NCBI RefSeq assembly: GCF_023555415.1
Contig: NZ_JAKRYL010000013.1
Coordinates: 96,882 to 160,881, forward strand
Source: Halalkalibacter alkaliphilus
GTDB taxonomy: Bacteria > Bacillota > Bacilli > Bacillales > Bacillaceae_D
Direction: 5' to 3'
DNA: 64,000 nucleotides
Shown here: piece by piece, positions 55,901 to 63,850 of the stretch
How the letters are laid out: every line of letters begins with the position of its first letter
How positions within the stretch are numbered: position 1 is the first letter of the stretch
Program-made: the position numbers and the translations under genes
Notes under the pieces: model-generated
What the model saw: the letters and a program-made list of their open reading frames with translations, nothing else
Databases searched by the model: none
Told to the model about the DNA's origin: nothing

Positions 55901-56092
55901 GCTTTAATAAGCTTACCAAAGCTTGGTACAAAAGATGGGACTCTAAATCGCCAAGAAGCTTTAAGGCAGCGCTGCTCAGTTATTTCTGAATTGACGACAT
56001 TAGATGTAATGTTGAAAGGATTAAACGTAAAAGAACTAAAGTATCATGCCATTCAAGACTGGTGGTTAAAAGAGAAGGAACTTATTAAGTAA
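52943..56092 (+). CDS. carB: Carbamoyl-phosphate synthase large subunit (arginine-specific)
   Basis: The 1,049-residue product has the two homologous ATP-grasp halves (GSGPIVIGQAAEFDYAG near 13; GSGPIRIGQGIEFDYCS near 560), an oligomerisation domain between them and a C-terminal MGS-like regulatory domain. The last domain looks shorter and less conserved than in pyrimidine-type CPS, as expected for the arginine-regulated enzyme. It makes carbamoyl phosphate from bicarbonate, ammonia and 2 ATP for ArgF. Confidence 0.95.
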   Translation: MPKQQQLKKVLVIGSGPIVIGQAAEFDYAGTQACLALKEEGIKVILVNNNPATVMTDESCADRVYFEPLTVESVEAIIQKEQPDGILATLGGQTGLNLAMDLHDKGILGKYGVDLLGTPIESIKKGEDREAFRALMQELNEPVPESEIVTTSEAAIKFANEVGYPIIVRPAYTLGGAGGGIASDEQELKQIIKGGLSLSPISQCLIEKSIAGYKEIEYEVMRDSNDTCITICNMENIDPVGIHTGDSIVVAPSQTLTDVEYQMLRTCSVKIIRALGIVGGCNIQFALDPYSKQYYLIEVNPRVSRSSALASKATGYPIAQMAAKVSIGYNLHEIINPVTGHTYASFEPALDYVVVKFPRWPFDKFVHAERKLGTQMKATGEVMAIERNLEAGIQKAVRSLELKTNGLDLPSVTKKSDEELLYLVKHADDRRFFVLLELLRRGYSRQKLHELTGINAFFLQAFERLIQMEKESTETSFLNITKEQLFEYKKAGFTDEWLASVWGVTEQQVREKRLEFSITPSYKMVDTCAGEFMAQTAYFYSSWSGEHDFIPQSGKKKILLIGSGPIRIGQGIEFDYCSVQGIQSLHRLGYEAIMMNNNPETVSTDYATADRLYFEPLTVEDVLNVIDLEQVEGVIVQLGGQTAISLVEGLEAAGVKLFGTNLDTIDQLEDRGRFYSFMKQVNVPHIPGVTATNEEDALDKAEQIGYPVLIRPSYVIGGQGMMLFESKTEFVSYLEDDEYTAAFPLLIDAYYPGVELEVDALTDGENVCIAGMFEHVERAGVHSGDSTAVTPPYSITEEIKELVSEYTERIAKGMEFKGIFNIQFVLFEKQLYVIEINPRASRTVPILSKISNQSLIDYTVQLLLGASMSDLGLVHRTLPEPHFYTVKAPVFSYQKLAGLDPLLEAEMKSTGELMSMGADLDEAFLKAFVWSQQSKPKLFTQTGSIFVDVAEEFKDDFAPYAKKLQQLGFTLVTNDFSNWVQTDEAIALISLPKLGTKDGTLNRQEALRQRCSVISELTTLDVMLKGLNVKELKYHAIQDWWLKEKELIK

Positions 56093-56107
56093 AGGGCGTG
56101 ACAATAG

Positions 56108-57058
56108 ATGAATGCAGCAATTGATAACAAAACATTTTACGGTCGTGATTTTCTTACATTACTTGATTACACACCAAATGAAATAGATACACTACTGAAA
56201 AGTGCTCTTACAATAAAACAAAATAAAGCCGAATATGAGGATGCATTAAAAGGCAAGTCATTAGGTATGATCTTTGAAAATGCATCTACACGGACTCGTG
56301 TTTCCTTCGAAGTAGGAATGACCCAACTTGGAGGTCATGCTTTATTCTTAAGCCCGCGTGATATGCAAATTGGTAGAGGTGAGCCTGTGAAGGATACAGC
56401 CAATGTGCTCTCGCGTTATGTTGATGCGATTATGATTCGGACGAATTCTCATGAACTTGTTGAAGAATTAGCAGAGCATGCATCTGTTCCCGTGATTAAT
56501 GCTCTTACAGATGGCTATCATCCTTGTCAGGCAATGGCTGATTTATTGACGATTTATGAATATAAGAATGAGTTAAAAGGGTTAAAATTAGCCTATGTGG
56601 GAGATGGCAATAATGTAGCACATTCTCTTTTAGCAGCAGGTGCGAAAGTCGGAATGGATGTAAGTATTGCCACACCTAAAGGGTATGAAGTGAACCAAGA
56701 AATTTTTGAAAAAGCAAAAGAAGCGGCAGAGAAAACTGGTGCAACACTTGTACAAACAAACGACCCAAAAGAAGCCGTGAAAGATGCAGACGTGATTTAT
56801 ACAGACGTATGGGCTAGTATGGGATATGAACAAGAACAGGAAGAACGCTTGAAGCAGTTTAGTGAATATCAAGTGAATTCGGAATTAGCAAGCTTAGCAA
56901 AAGATGATTTCATCTTCTTACATTGCTTACCTGCGCATCGTGGAGAAGAGGTAGCAGCTGATATTATTGATGGCAAACAATCTGCTGTATATGATCAAGC
57001 AGAAAATCGCCTACATGCACAAAAAGCCATTCTTTTAGCTTTAATTTCGAACTCTTAA
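56108..57058 (+). CDS. argF: Ornithine carbamoyltransferase
   Basis: The 316-residue OTCase has carbamoyl phosphate motif S-T-R-T-R (near 57-61), H-P-C-Q near 139, and ornithine-site [11 protein letters not shown] near 275. It makes citrulline. Last gene of the arg operon; yjzC follows 59 nt later as in B. subtilis. argG and argH are not in the window. Confidence 0.96.
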   Translation: MNAAIDNKTFYGRDFLTLLDYTPNEIDTLLKSALTIKQNKAEYEDALKGKSLGMIFENASTRTRVSFEVGMTQLGGHALFLSPRDMQIGRGEPVKDTANVLSRYVDAIMIRTNSHELVEELAEHASVPVINALTDGYHPCQAMADLLTIYEYKNELKGLKLAYVGDGNNVAHSLLAAGAKVGMDVSIATPKGYEVNQEIFEKAKEAAEKTGATLVQTNDPKEAVKDADVIYTDVWASMGYEQEQEERLKQFSEYQVNSELASLAKDDFIFLHCLPAHRGEEVAADIIDGKQSAVYDQAENRLHAQKAILLALISNS

Positions 57059-57117
57059 CCCAACTGTCATGATTAGTTACCTAATGGGTATTCTAATGGT
57101 GAAGGAGGGATGCTACC

Positions 57118-57309
57118 ATGGGTCAGAATCGACTATTCGAACCAGGTCAGAAAGCACCAAATAACGGCATATATGTAGAAATTGGTGAGACTGGAGACAT
57201 GGTTCAAGATCCAAAGGCTTTAAAAATGGAAGCAGGCGACACGTTCCCTGATACCCAAAACCATAATCGAAAGTGGACACCTAAACCAAAACCAAAAGCA
57301 GGGCTGTAG
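57118..57309 (+). CDS. yjzC: YjzC family small protein
   Basis: A 63-residue hydrophilic protein with the YjzC pattern MGQNRLFEPGQKAPNNGIY, then G-D-T-F-P-D-T-x-N-H-N-R-K-W and a Lys/Pro tail. Function unknown. Conserved position after argF. Strong GGAGGG site. Its stop lies at the base of the hairpin at 57309. Confidence 0.9.
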   Translation: MGQNRLFEPGQKAPNNGIYVEIGETGDMVQDPKALKMEAGDTFPDTQNHNRKWTPKPKPKAGL

Positions 57310-57351
57310 AGTTTAGACCCAAAGGGCGAACTTCCCTTTGGGTCTAAACTC
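57309..57351 (+). terminator. Perfect 18-bp hairpin after yjzC
   Basis: GAGTTTAGACCCAAAGGG pairs perfectly with CCCTTTGGGTCTAAACTC around a 7-nt loop and starts at the last base of the yjzC stop. No T run follows; instead the structured repeat array begins at once, so transcription may continue to 57866. Confidence 0.7.
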
Positions 57352-57354
57352 GAA

Positions 57355-57437
57355 GCGATGAGCGAAGCCGCCGTAATGTTTTAAGCCTTTTAGGAGTGAT
57401 CTTCTCCTAAAAGGCGCACGGCGAGTGAAGCCATTGC
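57355..57437 (+). repeat. Structured ~83-bp repeat, copy A
   Basis: Nested dyads: GCGATG/CATTGC, CGCCGT/ACGGCG, and GCC-TTTTAGGAG / CTCCTAAAA-GGC around a 7-nt loop. First of three tandem copies with periods of about 143 and 147 bp. The spacers also repeat (CATGTTCGCACTA, then an AAAGGTT motif). Confidence 0.85.
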
Positions 57438-57497
57438 ACCATGTTCGCACTAATCAGAGGATAAAGGTTGCTTTTTACCTTTTGGTTAAATCTCGAA

Positions 57498-57581
57498 GCA
57501 ATGAGCGAAGCCGCCGTAATGTTTTAAGCCTTTTAGGAGTGATCTTCTCCTAAAAGGCGCCGTGCTGAGTGAAGCCATTGC
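57498..57581 (+). repeat. Structured ~83-bp repeat, copy B
   Basis: Same central hairpin as copy A. The terminal pair is GCAATG/CATTGC, an A-T pair where copy A has G-T and copy D has G-C. The right inner arm reads CCGTGCTG, so the second stem is weaker. Confidence 0.85.
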
Positions 57582-57644
57582 AAACATGTTCGCACTATTA
57601 AAAGGTTAAAGGGAGTTAGTCTCCTTTTTTAATCTAGATTCGAA

Positions 57645-57727
57645 CCATAAGCGAAGCCGCCGTAATGTTTTAAGCCTTTTAGGAGTGATCTTCTCCTAAA
57701 AGGCGCCGTGCTGAGTGAAGCCATCGC
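57645..57727 (+). repeat. Structured ~83-bp repeat, copy C
   Basis: Central part identical to copy B, but the left end is CCATAA, so the terminal stem is lost. The spacer after it nearly repeats that after copy B. Confidence 0.82.
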
Positions 57728-57813
57728 AACATGTTCGCACTATTAAAAGGTTAAAGGAGTTAGTTTTCTTGAAGTGATAGTTGCCTTGCAGACAGTTTAC
57801 AATCAACCAAAAT

Positions 57814-57866
57814 AAACCTCTTTTTCTTCTTAACGACTAATATCTAGAAGAAAAAGAGGTTTTTTA
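57814..57866. terminator. Bidirectional terminator after the repeat array
   Basis: AAACCTCTTTTTCTTCT pairs perfectly over 17 bp with its complement, followed by more T. It closes the region 57310-57866, which contains no gene, suggesting the repeat array may be transcribed as a yjzC 3' region or separate RNA. Confidence 0.9.
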
Positions 57867-57978
57867 TATTAAATGAAGTATTACTAAATAATAATTAATA
57901 CTTTTGCTTCCGTTTTTCAATTTGTTGCATAACGTAGTATGGATACTACATTGAAAATGATGGGAGAGACGTAAAACA

Positions 57979-58722
57979 ATGATACGTGCACGTTTTTTTC
58001 GCATTGAAGAACAGTGGAACGTCATCTATCTTCCAGAACGTCCAAGTGGTTTTGCCGTATTTTTTATTGGAGACAATGGGATGTTAGTTGAAAAGGATAC
58101 AAGTGATTGGGAGCATCACCCTGAGAAAAATCAATTTTTAGATGATTTATTAAGTAGAGGATATACTGTCGTAGCTTCTTCACTTTATAACCGGCACTGG
58201 GGAAGCACTCGAGCGTTTGAGCTATTTGAAAAGCTTTACTCAATTGTACTAAAAAAAGAAATTTTGAATGCTAAAATTCATTTATTTGCCCAAGGGAGTG
58301 GAGCTTTAGTTGCCTTGAGATTTCTACAGTCTCACGCTAAACAAGTTCGATCTTGTTATTTTGTAAATCCATGCTTTTTTTTACAAGCTTATTTTGAACA
58401 GGAACAAGAAAATAAGCTATATTTTAAACGACTACAAAAAGAAATCGGCAAAGCCTACGATCTCCCACCAAAAGAATTAACTTCTGATAAAATAAAGGAA
58501 ATCACACCTCAACTAACGGAAGGAGAGGTTCCACCACTTTCAATTCATTGTCATATGCAGGAAAAGCATTTCCCTCTGCAAACTCAAAGCCGGCCATTTC
58601 AACAACAGTTGGCTGAAAGACAAATCTTTGTTAATTTGCGTATACATGGAAACGATAAATCCTTCTATAAAGCAGTGCAGTCAGCTTTTCCATTTTATAA
58701 GAAGCATGAAGCTAAATTATAG
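57979..58722 (+). CDS. yjaU: YjaU-like hydrolase-fold protein
   Basis: A 247-residue protein with an alpha/beta-hydrolase-like layout: AVFFIGDNGML for the first strand, LFAQGSGALVAL where the nucleophile elbow would be (G-S-G), and IHGNDKSFYKAV near the C terminus with His and Asp. Position and length fit yjaU, annotated as a putative hydrolase. Activity unproven. SD is GGGAGAG. Confidence 0.72.
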   Translation: MIRARFFRIEEQWNVIYLPERPSGFAVFFIGDNGMLVEKDTSDWEHHPEKNQFLDDLLSRGYTVVASSLYNRHWGSTRAFELFEKLYSIVLKKEILNAKIHLFAQGSGALVALRFLQSHAKQVRSCYFVNPCFFLQAYFEQEQENKLYFKRLQKEIGKAYDLPPKELTSDKIKEITPQLTEGEVPPLSIHCHMQEKHFPLQTQSRPFQQQLAERQIFVNLRIHGNDKSFYKAVQSAFPFYKKHEAKL

Positions 58723-58787
58723 CCTATCTCTTTAGTGACATAAGAGAAGGCTCTTTACATAACTTGATAGTATAGGGGGAAATGCAA

Positions 58788-59684
58788 ATGAAAAAAGCAC
58801 TTGTCACTGGGGGATTAGGTTTTATTGGGTTTCATATGGCTGAGCGGCTTCTGTTGGAAGGCAAAGAAGTGATTATTGTCGATAAAATGGCAACAGAAGA
58901 GACGAAAGTGGATCAAGAAGAAAAGTGGTTGAGAATTGGAAGGAATCATTTAGTCACCTTAATTGACGAAAAATTAGAAGACGTTAACTTGGAAAAAGTG
59001 CTAAAAGATGTCGATGTTATTTATCATTTTGCCGCAGCAACATCTTCAGATAGCAAATGGCCAAAGTTAGCGAAGGTGATAGAAGATAATGTGAATTTAA
59101 CAAAGAAGTTAGTGAAAGCTATGCCGAAAAAAGCGACACTTATTTACGCTTCTACAGTAGAGGTATATGGAGAGCGGCCAGGGAAAATCACAGAACGGAC
59201 ACCAACTAATCCGACTTCTGCCTATGGAATAACCAAATTAGCTAGCGAAAGGCTCATTGAAAAGGAATGCAAGGAGCGAGGGATTGCCTATCAAATTGTG
59301 AGACTTCCAACAATTTATGGACCATGGCAAAGGGCGGATATGACGTATCAACAAATTCTTCTTGGAAAAAAAGAGCTAGAGATTGATCGCTCCACATTAG
59401 ATGTTATTTATGTTGAAGACTGCGTGGAAGCTTTTCTATTGGCAGCTAGCATTGATAATAGGAACGAAATTTTTCATTTATCATCTGGTCAGGAAGGGAC
59501 ATGGTACGAAGGGCTTCGATTGTTAGGAAGACAAGAAATAACGAAACAAAATCGTATAAGAACGACGCTTAGTAATGAGAAATCAACAACGTTACTTGGA
59601 TTCACCCCAAAAACAACACTAGAGAAAGGACTTGCCAAACAGCGTGAACATGTGAAACAATGGCAGAACCAACAACGGTTGTGA
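58788..59684 (+). CDS. yjaV: YjaV-like NAD-dependent epimerase/dehydratase
   Basis: A 298-residue extended SDR: T-G-G-L-G-F-I-G near 8-15 binds NAD, Ser/Thr in YASTVEVYGE, catalytic Y-x-x-x-K in SAYGITKLASE (near 146-150), and RLPTIYGP. A nucleotide-sugar epimerase or dehydratase is likely. ATG 58788 has AGGGGGA at 7 nt; the ATG 6 nt upstream is too close to that site. Follows yjaU as in B. subtilis. Confidence 0.85.
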   Translation: MKKALVTGGLGFIGFHMAERLLLEGKEVIIVDKMATEETKVDQEEKWLRIGRNHLVTLIDEKLEDVNLEKVLKDVDVIYHFAAATSSDSKWPKLAKVIEDNVNLTKKLVKAMPKKATLIYASTVEVYGERPGKITERTPTNPTSAYGITKLASERLIEKECKERGIAYQIVRLPTIYGPWQRADMTYQQILLGKKELEIDRSTLDVIYVEDCVEAFLLAASIDNRNEIFHLSSGQEGTWYEGLRLLGRQEITKQNRIRTTLSNEKSTTLLGFTPKTTLEKGLAKQREHVKQWQNQQRL

Positions 59685-59699
59685 TAAGGGTGTGAACAG

Positions 59700-59864
59700 G
59701 TGCATAGGAAAAAAGCTGTCATAGGTATCATAATCTTTGCGATTGTGACAATTCTTTCTTTTTTTCTCCTTCAGAACGTATTCCAGCTTGGAGAAGGAGT
59801 AAGTGTTATAGCAGCATTATTATTAGGTGGAATTGTAGAATTTTTGTATCAAAAAAAAGGGTGA
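59700..59864 (+). CDS. Small two-helix membrane protein (54 aa)
   Basis: A GTG 15 nt after the yjaV stop opens a 54-codon ORF. Residues 5-24 and 31-50 are hydrophobic helices joined by Q-N-V-F-Q-L-G-E-G, and the product ends in Q-K-K-G. It resembles short membrane proteins such as YjzD by position only. Its stop is inside the base of the following long hairpin. Confidence 0.55.
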   Translation: MHRKKAVIGIIIFAIVTILSFFLLQNVFQLGEGVSVIAALLLGGIVEFLYQKKG

Positions 59865-59938
59865 CTCGTTGCAGGAGGGTACTGAAAAAGTCGGTTTTTC
59901 TTTTTCAGTGCCCTCTACTGCAGTCGCCCTTTTTTAGT
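59852..59938. terminator. Long bidirectional terminator, yjaV operon versus prfC
   Basis: Base AAAAAAGGGTGACT/AGTCGCCCTTTTTT, then TGCAG/CTGCA, then AGGGTACTGAAAAAG/CTTTTTCAGTGCCCT. The upper part is a -CTGAAAAAG- family hairpin. T runs on both strands. Confidence 0.85.
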
Positions 59939-59960
59939 GGAAATGGTGTGTAGTGAACAA

Positions 59961-61556
59961 CTATGAATTTGATTTTATAAACGAGTTTTCATAGAACTTC
60001 ATTTCAGGATACTTATCAATAGCTGTCCGCATTTGGAACTCATTCTCAAAAAGAACAACGATTCGTCCATCTCGATCTGTCACAAGGTTACGCTGTGACT
60101 TTTTGAAGGCGTCCATTGCCTCTGCTGGTCCATCAGCCCAGCGTGCAAATGAAAACGGCAATCGTTCCAATTGAATATCGACATGATATTCATGTTTTAA
60201 ACGGTACTCTAGCACTTCAAATTGTAGTACACCCACTACCCCAACAATTTGCTGCTCTGCAAAACGATTATACGTCTTAAATAATTGGATAGCGCCTTCT
60301 TCGGTTAGTTGTTGTAACCCTTTTTCATAGGACTTATGCTTCAGTGCTTCTTTTACCGTAATCGCACTGAAAAATTCAGGTGAGAAATGCGGCATTTCAG
60401 CAAACTCAAAATTGTCGCCTTCCACAAGTGTGTCTCCAATTCGAAACGTACCTGGATCAAATAACCCTATTATATCACCTGCATAGGCCTCATCAACAAT
60501 GCTTCGACTCTGTGCTAAAAATTGAGTCGGTTGTGCAAGTTTTAAATTCTTTCCAACTCGAACGTGCTTTACAGACATTCCTCGTTCAAACTTTCCAGAT
60601 GTTATACGGAGAAATGCGATACGGTCACGGTGAGCCGGATTCATATTCGCTTGAATTTTAAAAATAAAGCCAGAAAATGACTGATTTTCTAATGGTTCAA
60701 TAAGCCCTTTAGAACTTTCTCGTGGTGTCGGAGCAGGTGATAATTTTAAGAAATGCTCTAAAAATGTTTGCACACCGAAACTTGATATCGCACTTCCAAA
60801 GAAAATAGGTGTAAGCTTCCCTTTGGCAATAAGTTCTGGATCGAATTCATCTCCAGCAACGTCTAGTAATTCTAATTCTTCACGAAACTGTGCGACTAAG
60901 CCCTCTTCACCAATAGCTTCATCTAACTTTGGATCATCCGGCCCGGTAAGCTGAATCACATCAATTTCTTTTGGGTTCTCAGGATTGTATAATTCGAGCT
61001 TTTTATTATGTCTATCATAAACTCCTGAGAAAGATTGCCCCATTCCAATAGGCCATCCCATTGGGTATGAGCGAATACCTAATAAGTTTTCAAGCTCTTC
61101 CATCAGTTCAAATGGGTCTCGACCTTGACGATCTAATTTGTTCATAAATGTAAAGATGGGAATGCCGCGCATTTTACAAACTTTAAATAATTTCTTCGTC
61201 TGCGCTTCTACCCCTTTAGCAGCATCAATCAACATTGTCGCAGAATCTGCAGCAGTTAAAGTACGATACGTATCTTCACTAAAGTCTTCGTGACCTGGTG
61301 TGTCGAGAATATTAACATGATATCCATCGTAGAGAAACTCAAGAACCGAGCTTGTAACAGAGATCCCACGTTGTTTCTCAATTTCCATCCAGTCACTCAT
61401 CGCATGTTTTGAATTTTTTTTGCCCTTAACAGAACCTGCTTCACGGATAGCTCCTCCAAATAAAAGAAGTTTTTCTGTTAATGTTGTTTTCCCGGCATCT
61501 GGATGCGAAATAATCGCAAAAGTCCGACGCGATTGTACCGCTTTTTTATAATCCAT
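59961..61556 (-). CDS. prfC: Peptide chain release factor 3
   Basis: The 531-residue translational GTPase has G1 S-H-P-D-A-G-K-T-T (17-25), EIEKQRGISVTSSV (switch I), DTPGHEDFSEDTYR (switch II) and MNKLDR (G4). RF3 recycles RF1/RF2 after peptide release. B. subtilis 168 lacks prfC, and here it sits on the opposite strand between yjaV and med, breaking an otherwise conserved order. Single gene. Confidence 0.95.
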   Translation of the reverse strand: MDYKKAVQSRRTFAIISHPDAGKTTLTEKLLLFGGAIREAGSVKGKKNSKHAMSDWMEIEKQRGISVTSSVLEFLYDGYHVNILDTPGHEDFSEDTYRTLTAADSATMLIDAAKGVEAQTKKLFKVCKMRGIPIFTFMNKLDRQGRDPFELMEELENLLGIRSYPMGWPIGMGQSFSGVYDRHNKKLELYNPENPKEIDVIQLTGPDDPKLDEAIGEEGLVAQFREELELLDVAGDEFDPELIAKGKLTPIFFGSAISSFGVQTFLEHFLKLSPAPTPRESSKGLIEPLENQSFSGFIFKIQANMNPAHRDRIAFLRITSGKFERGMSVKHVRVGKNLKLAQPTQFLAQSRSIVDEAYAGDIIGLFDPGTFRIGDTLVEGDNFEFAEMPHFSPEFFSAITVKEALKHKSYEKGLQQLTEEGAIQLFKTYNRFAEQQIVGVVGVLQFEVLEYRLKHEYHVDIQLERLPFSFARWADGPAEAMDAFKKSQRNLVTDRDGRIVVLFENEFQMRTAIDKYPEMKFYENSFIKSNS

Positions 61557-61851
61557 AAAATATCCTCACTTCTACTAAAAGTTGTCACGGTTCATTATAA
61601 CAGTGTTGGTTGAATGTTTCACCTGCATTTAAAGATAAACAACCTGTATTACTAATCCTATTTTATTCATCACAAAGATTACACTCATATTACAAGTTCG
61701 TATCAAAATGAAAGATGTAGAGGATTCATTCATAGTATTAACGAATAGGTAGTACAAAAGTAGTTATTATGTAGTAGATTGTAGAATTGTGAAAGAAAAT
61801 AGAGCAATTATGGTTTAATATATAAGTGTAAACATTAGGGAGTGTGTCAAC
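61557..61851. other. Intergenic region between divergent prfC and med
   Basis: AT-rich, 295 bp, must hold the promoters of prfC and med. I see no strong consensus promoter, hairpin or small ORF with a ribosome binding site. Confidence 0.5.
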
Positions 61852-62817
61852 ATGATTATTCAACGATTATTGCTTTTATTGTTGCTGCCTGTTCTACTTA
61901 TCGGATGTTCTACTATTAATAGTCAATCAACGTTAGAGAATCGAGTTGGATTATTACTAGAAGATACAATTGATGACCAAGGGTGGAATAGTAAAGGGTA
62001 TCAAGGGTTATTGAACATTCATTCGAACCTTAATATTGATGTTGTTTTTATGGAAGATATGAATACTGAAGCAAAAGTTAGTAAAGCGGTTGAAGAATTT
62101 GCTGAGAGTAAAGTTAATTTAATTTTTGGTCATGGACGTTTTTATGCAGACCTTTTTACGGAACTTGGACCAAAATATCCTACTATTCATTTTGTTAGTT
62201 TTAATGGTGAAGTTGATGGAGATAATGTTACAAGTCTCCATTTCGATAGTTATGCAATGGGCTTCTTTGCCGGTATGGTGGCAGCAGCAATGTCTGAAAA
62301 TGGAGATGTTGGAGCAATCGCTGCGTTCGATTGGCAACCAGAGGTAAGAGGGTTTCATGATGGCGCGACACTAAACAACACAAAGACGACCGTTCACCTA
62401 AAGTATGTAGAAGATTGGACTAATAGTGATAGGGCCTTATCGTTATTTGAAGAGTTAAGGCAAGAGGGGGTAGATGTGTTTTACCCAGCTGGTGACGGCT
62501 ACCATGTTGAAGTCATTGAAGAGATTCGGAAAGAAGGCTTGTATGCCATCGGCTTTGTAGGTGATCAAACAGACTTAGGTGAGTCAACGGTATTAACAAG
62601 TACTGTACAGCATGTTGATTATTTATATGAGCTTGTTGCAAAGAGCTATTATAAGCATGAATTAGAAGCCGGCAATTTACGATACGACTTTCAAGACGGA
62701 GTTATTTCATTAGGTGAATTTAGCTCTAGCATTCCTGAAGACATCATTGTTCAAATAAAAGAGGCTGTAAAGACATATATTGAAACTGGAGAGTTACCTA
62801 CTGAGCCTATTTTATAA
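61852..62817 (+). CDS. med: Med-like BMP family lipoprotein
   Basis: The 321-residue lipoprotein (lipobox L-I-G-C near 19) has the BMP/TmpC periplasmic-binding fold: VGLLLEDTIDDQGWNSKGY, NLIFGHGRFYAD, VFYPAGDGYHVEV. In B. subtilis Med raises comK expression and shares an operon with comZ, which also follows here. Related proteins bind purine nucleosides. Confidence 0.88.
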   Translation: MIIQRLLLLLLLPVLLIGCSTINSQSTLENRVGLLLEDTIDDQGWNSKGYQGLLNIHSNLNIDVVFMEDMNTEAKVSKAVEEFAESKVNLIFGHGRFYADLFTELGPKYPTIHFVSFNGEVDGDNVTSLHFDSYAMGFFAGMVAAAMSENGDVGAIAAFDWQPEVRGFHDGATLNNTKTTVHLKYVEDWTNSDRALSLFEELRQEGVDVFYPAGDGYHVEVIEEIRKEGLYAIGFVGDQTDLGESTVLTSTVQHVDYLYELVAKSYYKHELEAGNLRYDFQDGVISLGEFSSSIPEDIIVQIKEAVKTYIETGELPTEPIL

Positions 62818-62887
62818 CTTACTTGCGTTTATAGGGGTGTCCATAGTATTGTAATGATGATAAGTATGATAATAGAGGTGGTTTATG

Positions 62888-63082
62888 ATGAATAACCCTG
62901 AGATGAATATGAAATTTATGCAAATTGCTATGAAACACCTTCCTGAAGGAAAAAAGTTTTTGGATGAAAAAGGCATAGAATTGAATATGGAAGATTTACA
63001 GCCCATGTTAGAATTGTTGTTAAATGTTATGTCAGAAGCTTATGAACTTGGAAAAGATCATGCTACTGAAGAATCGAAATAA
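62888..63082 (+). CDS. comZ: ComZ competence protein
   Basis: A 64-residue helical protein matching ComZ: FMQIAMKHLPEGKKFLDEKG and a C-terminal VMSEAYELGKDHA. ComZ represses comG in B. subtilis. I chose the second of two adjacent ATGs, 7 nt from GAGGTG; the first is 3 nt upstream. Lies 70 nt after med. Confidence 0.9.
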   Translation: MNNPEMNMKFMQIAMKHLPEGKKFLDEKGIELNMEDLQPMLELLLNVMSEAYELGKDHATEESK

Positions 63083-63163
63083 ATAATGCAGAGCTAGCTC
63101 GACCTGAGTCAAAACTCAGAACGAGCTTTTGTTTTGTCTATAAGCTAAAGAGGAGGAGTATGG

Positions 63164-63496
63164 ATGGAGAAAACGGAGAAATTAAAAGCTTTTGCACAAG
63201 AAATGAAAGAAGGCTTTCAACTAGTAAAAGAAAAGCGTGATGATGAGGCGCTAAATAAATTGAAACCTTTCGTTGAGTTAATGAGAAGAAGCAGTGCCCC
63301 GCATATCCGACTTTTTTCTACTTATAGTATTGCACAGATTCGTACGGGCGATTTAGAAGGATTTCTACAAACATATGCTGAAGTAAAAGAGATGGAAGCC
63401 AAAAGTGAGGAAGAAACCAAGTTCAAAGAACAGTTAGATGGCTTTTTTAATGATCTTATGGCAGAGTTACAAAAAGATAACGGACATCCTTCCTAA
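63164..63496 (+). CDS. Hypothetical helical protein (110 aa)
   Basis: A soluble, charged, helix-rich protein with a TPR-like feel (ALNKLKPFVELMRRSSAPHI, then LFSTYSIAQIRTGDLEGFL). GAGGAGG site. No family assignment. Between comZ and a strong shared terminator. Confidence 0.65.
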   Translation: MEKTEKLKAFAQEMKEGFQLVKEKRDDEALNKLKPFVELMRRSSAPHIRLFSTYSIAQIRTGDLEGFLQTYAEVKEMEAKSEEETKFKEQLDGFFNDLMAELQKDNGHPS

Positions 63497-63514
63497 AGGA
63501 TTGAGAAATGAATG

Positions 63515-63550
63515 GAACGCTAACAGTTAATCGTTAGCGTTCTTTTTTTT
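63515..63550. terminator. Bidirectional terminator
   Basis: GAACGCTAAC pairs perfectly with GTTAGCGTTC, followed by eight T. The stop of the minus-strand gene (63527-63529) is in its loop, so that gene's own transcript must end within or beyond it. Confidence 0.88.
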
Positions 63551-63850
63551 AGAAGACGTATCTTTTTCATCATCTTGATTAAACATGGATGCAACCTTAC
63601 TAGCTAGGGGAGCTAGTTTAACGAGATAAGGGCTAAGAGATTGTACAAGAGCAATAATATTTGCGAGTTGATCACCTTGTTCATTTGAGTGCTGGTTGTT
63701 AGCTTCTGGAGAAGATTGATTTTTTTGTACAGGTTGCTGTTGTTCTGAATCCTTTTCTTGTTCTCTACTTTCAGGGGCAGGCGGTCTTCCAAACATTAAG
63801 TCAGTAAAAAAATCAGACTGTTGAGGTCGTTGATTTTGTTCGTCGCTCAT
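63527..63850 (-). CDS. Hypothetical Gln/Asn-rich protein (107 aa)
   Basis: The first ~75 residues are polar and low-complexity (Gln, Asn, Glu, Ser, Pro), with FFTDLMFGRPPAPE near the start. A hydrophobic helix follows (NIIALVQSLSPYLVKLAPLA) and a Lys-rich tail. Composition recalls spore-coat-associated YppG-like proteins, without firm support. ATG 63850 has GAGGAGG at about 8 nt. The remaining 63851-64000 shows no gene I can support. Confidence 0.6.
   Translation of the reverse strand: MSDEQNQRPQQSDFFTDLMFGRPPAPESREQEKDSEQQQPVQKNQSSPEANNQHSNEQGDQLANIIALVQSLSPYLVKLAPLASKVASMFNQDDEKDTSSKKKNAND

Noticed and set aside
57351..57770. CRISPR array
   Set aside because: Only three repeats of about 83 bp with ~60-bp spacers that are themselves similar; no cas genes.
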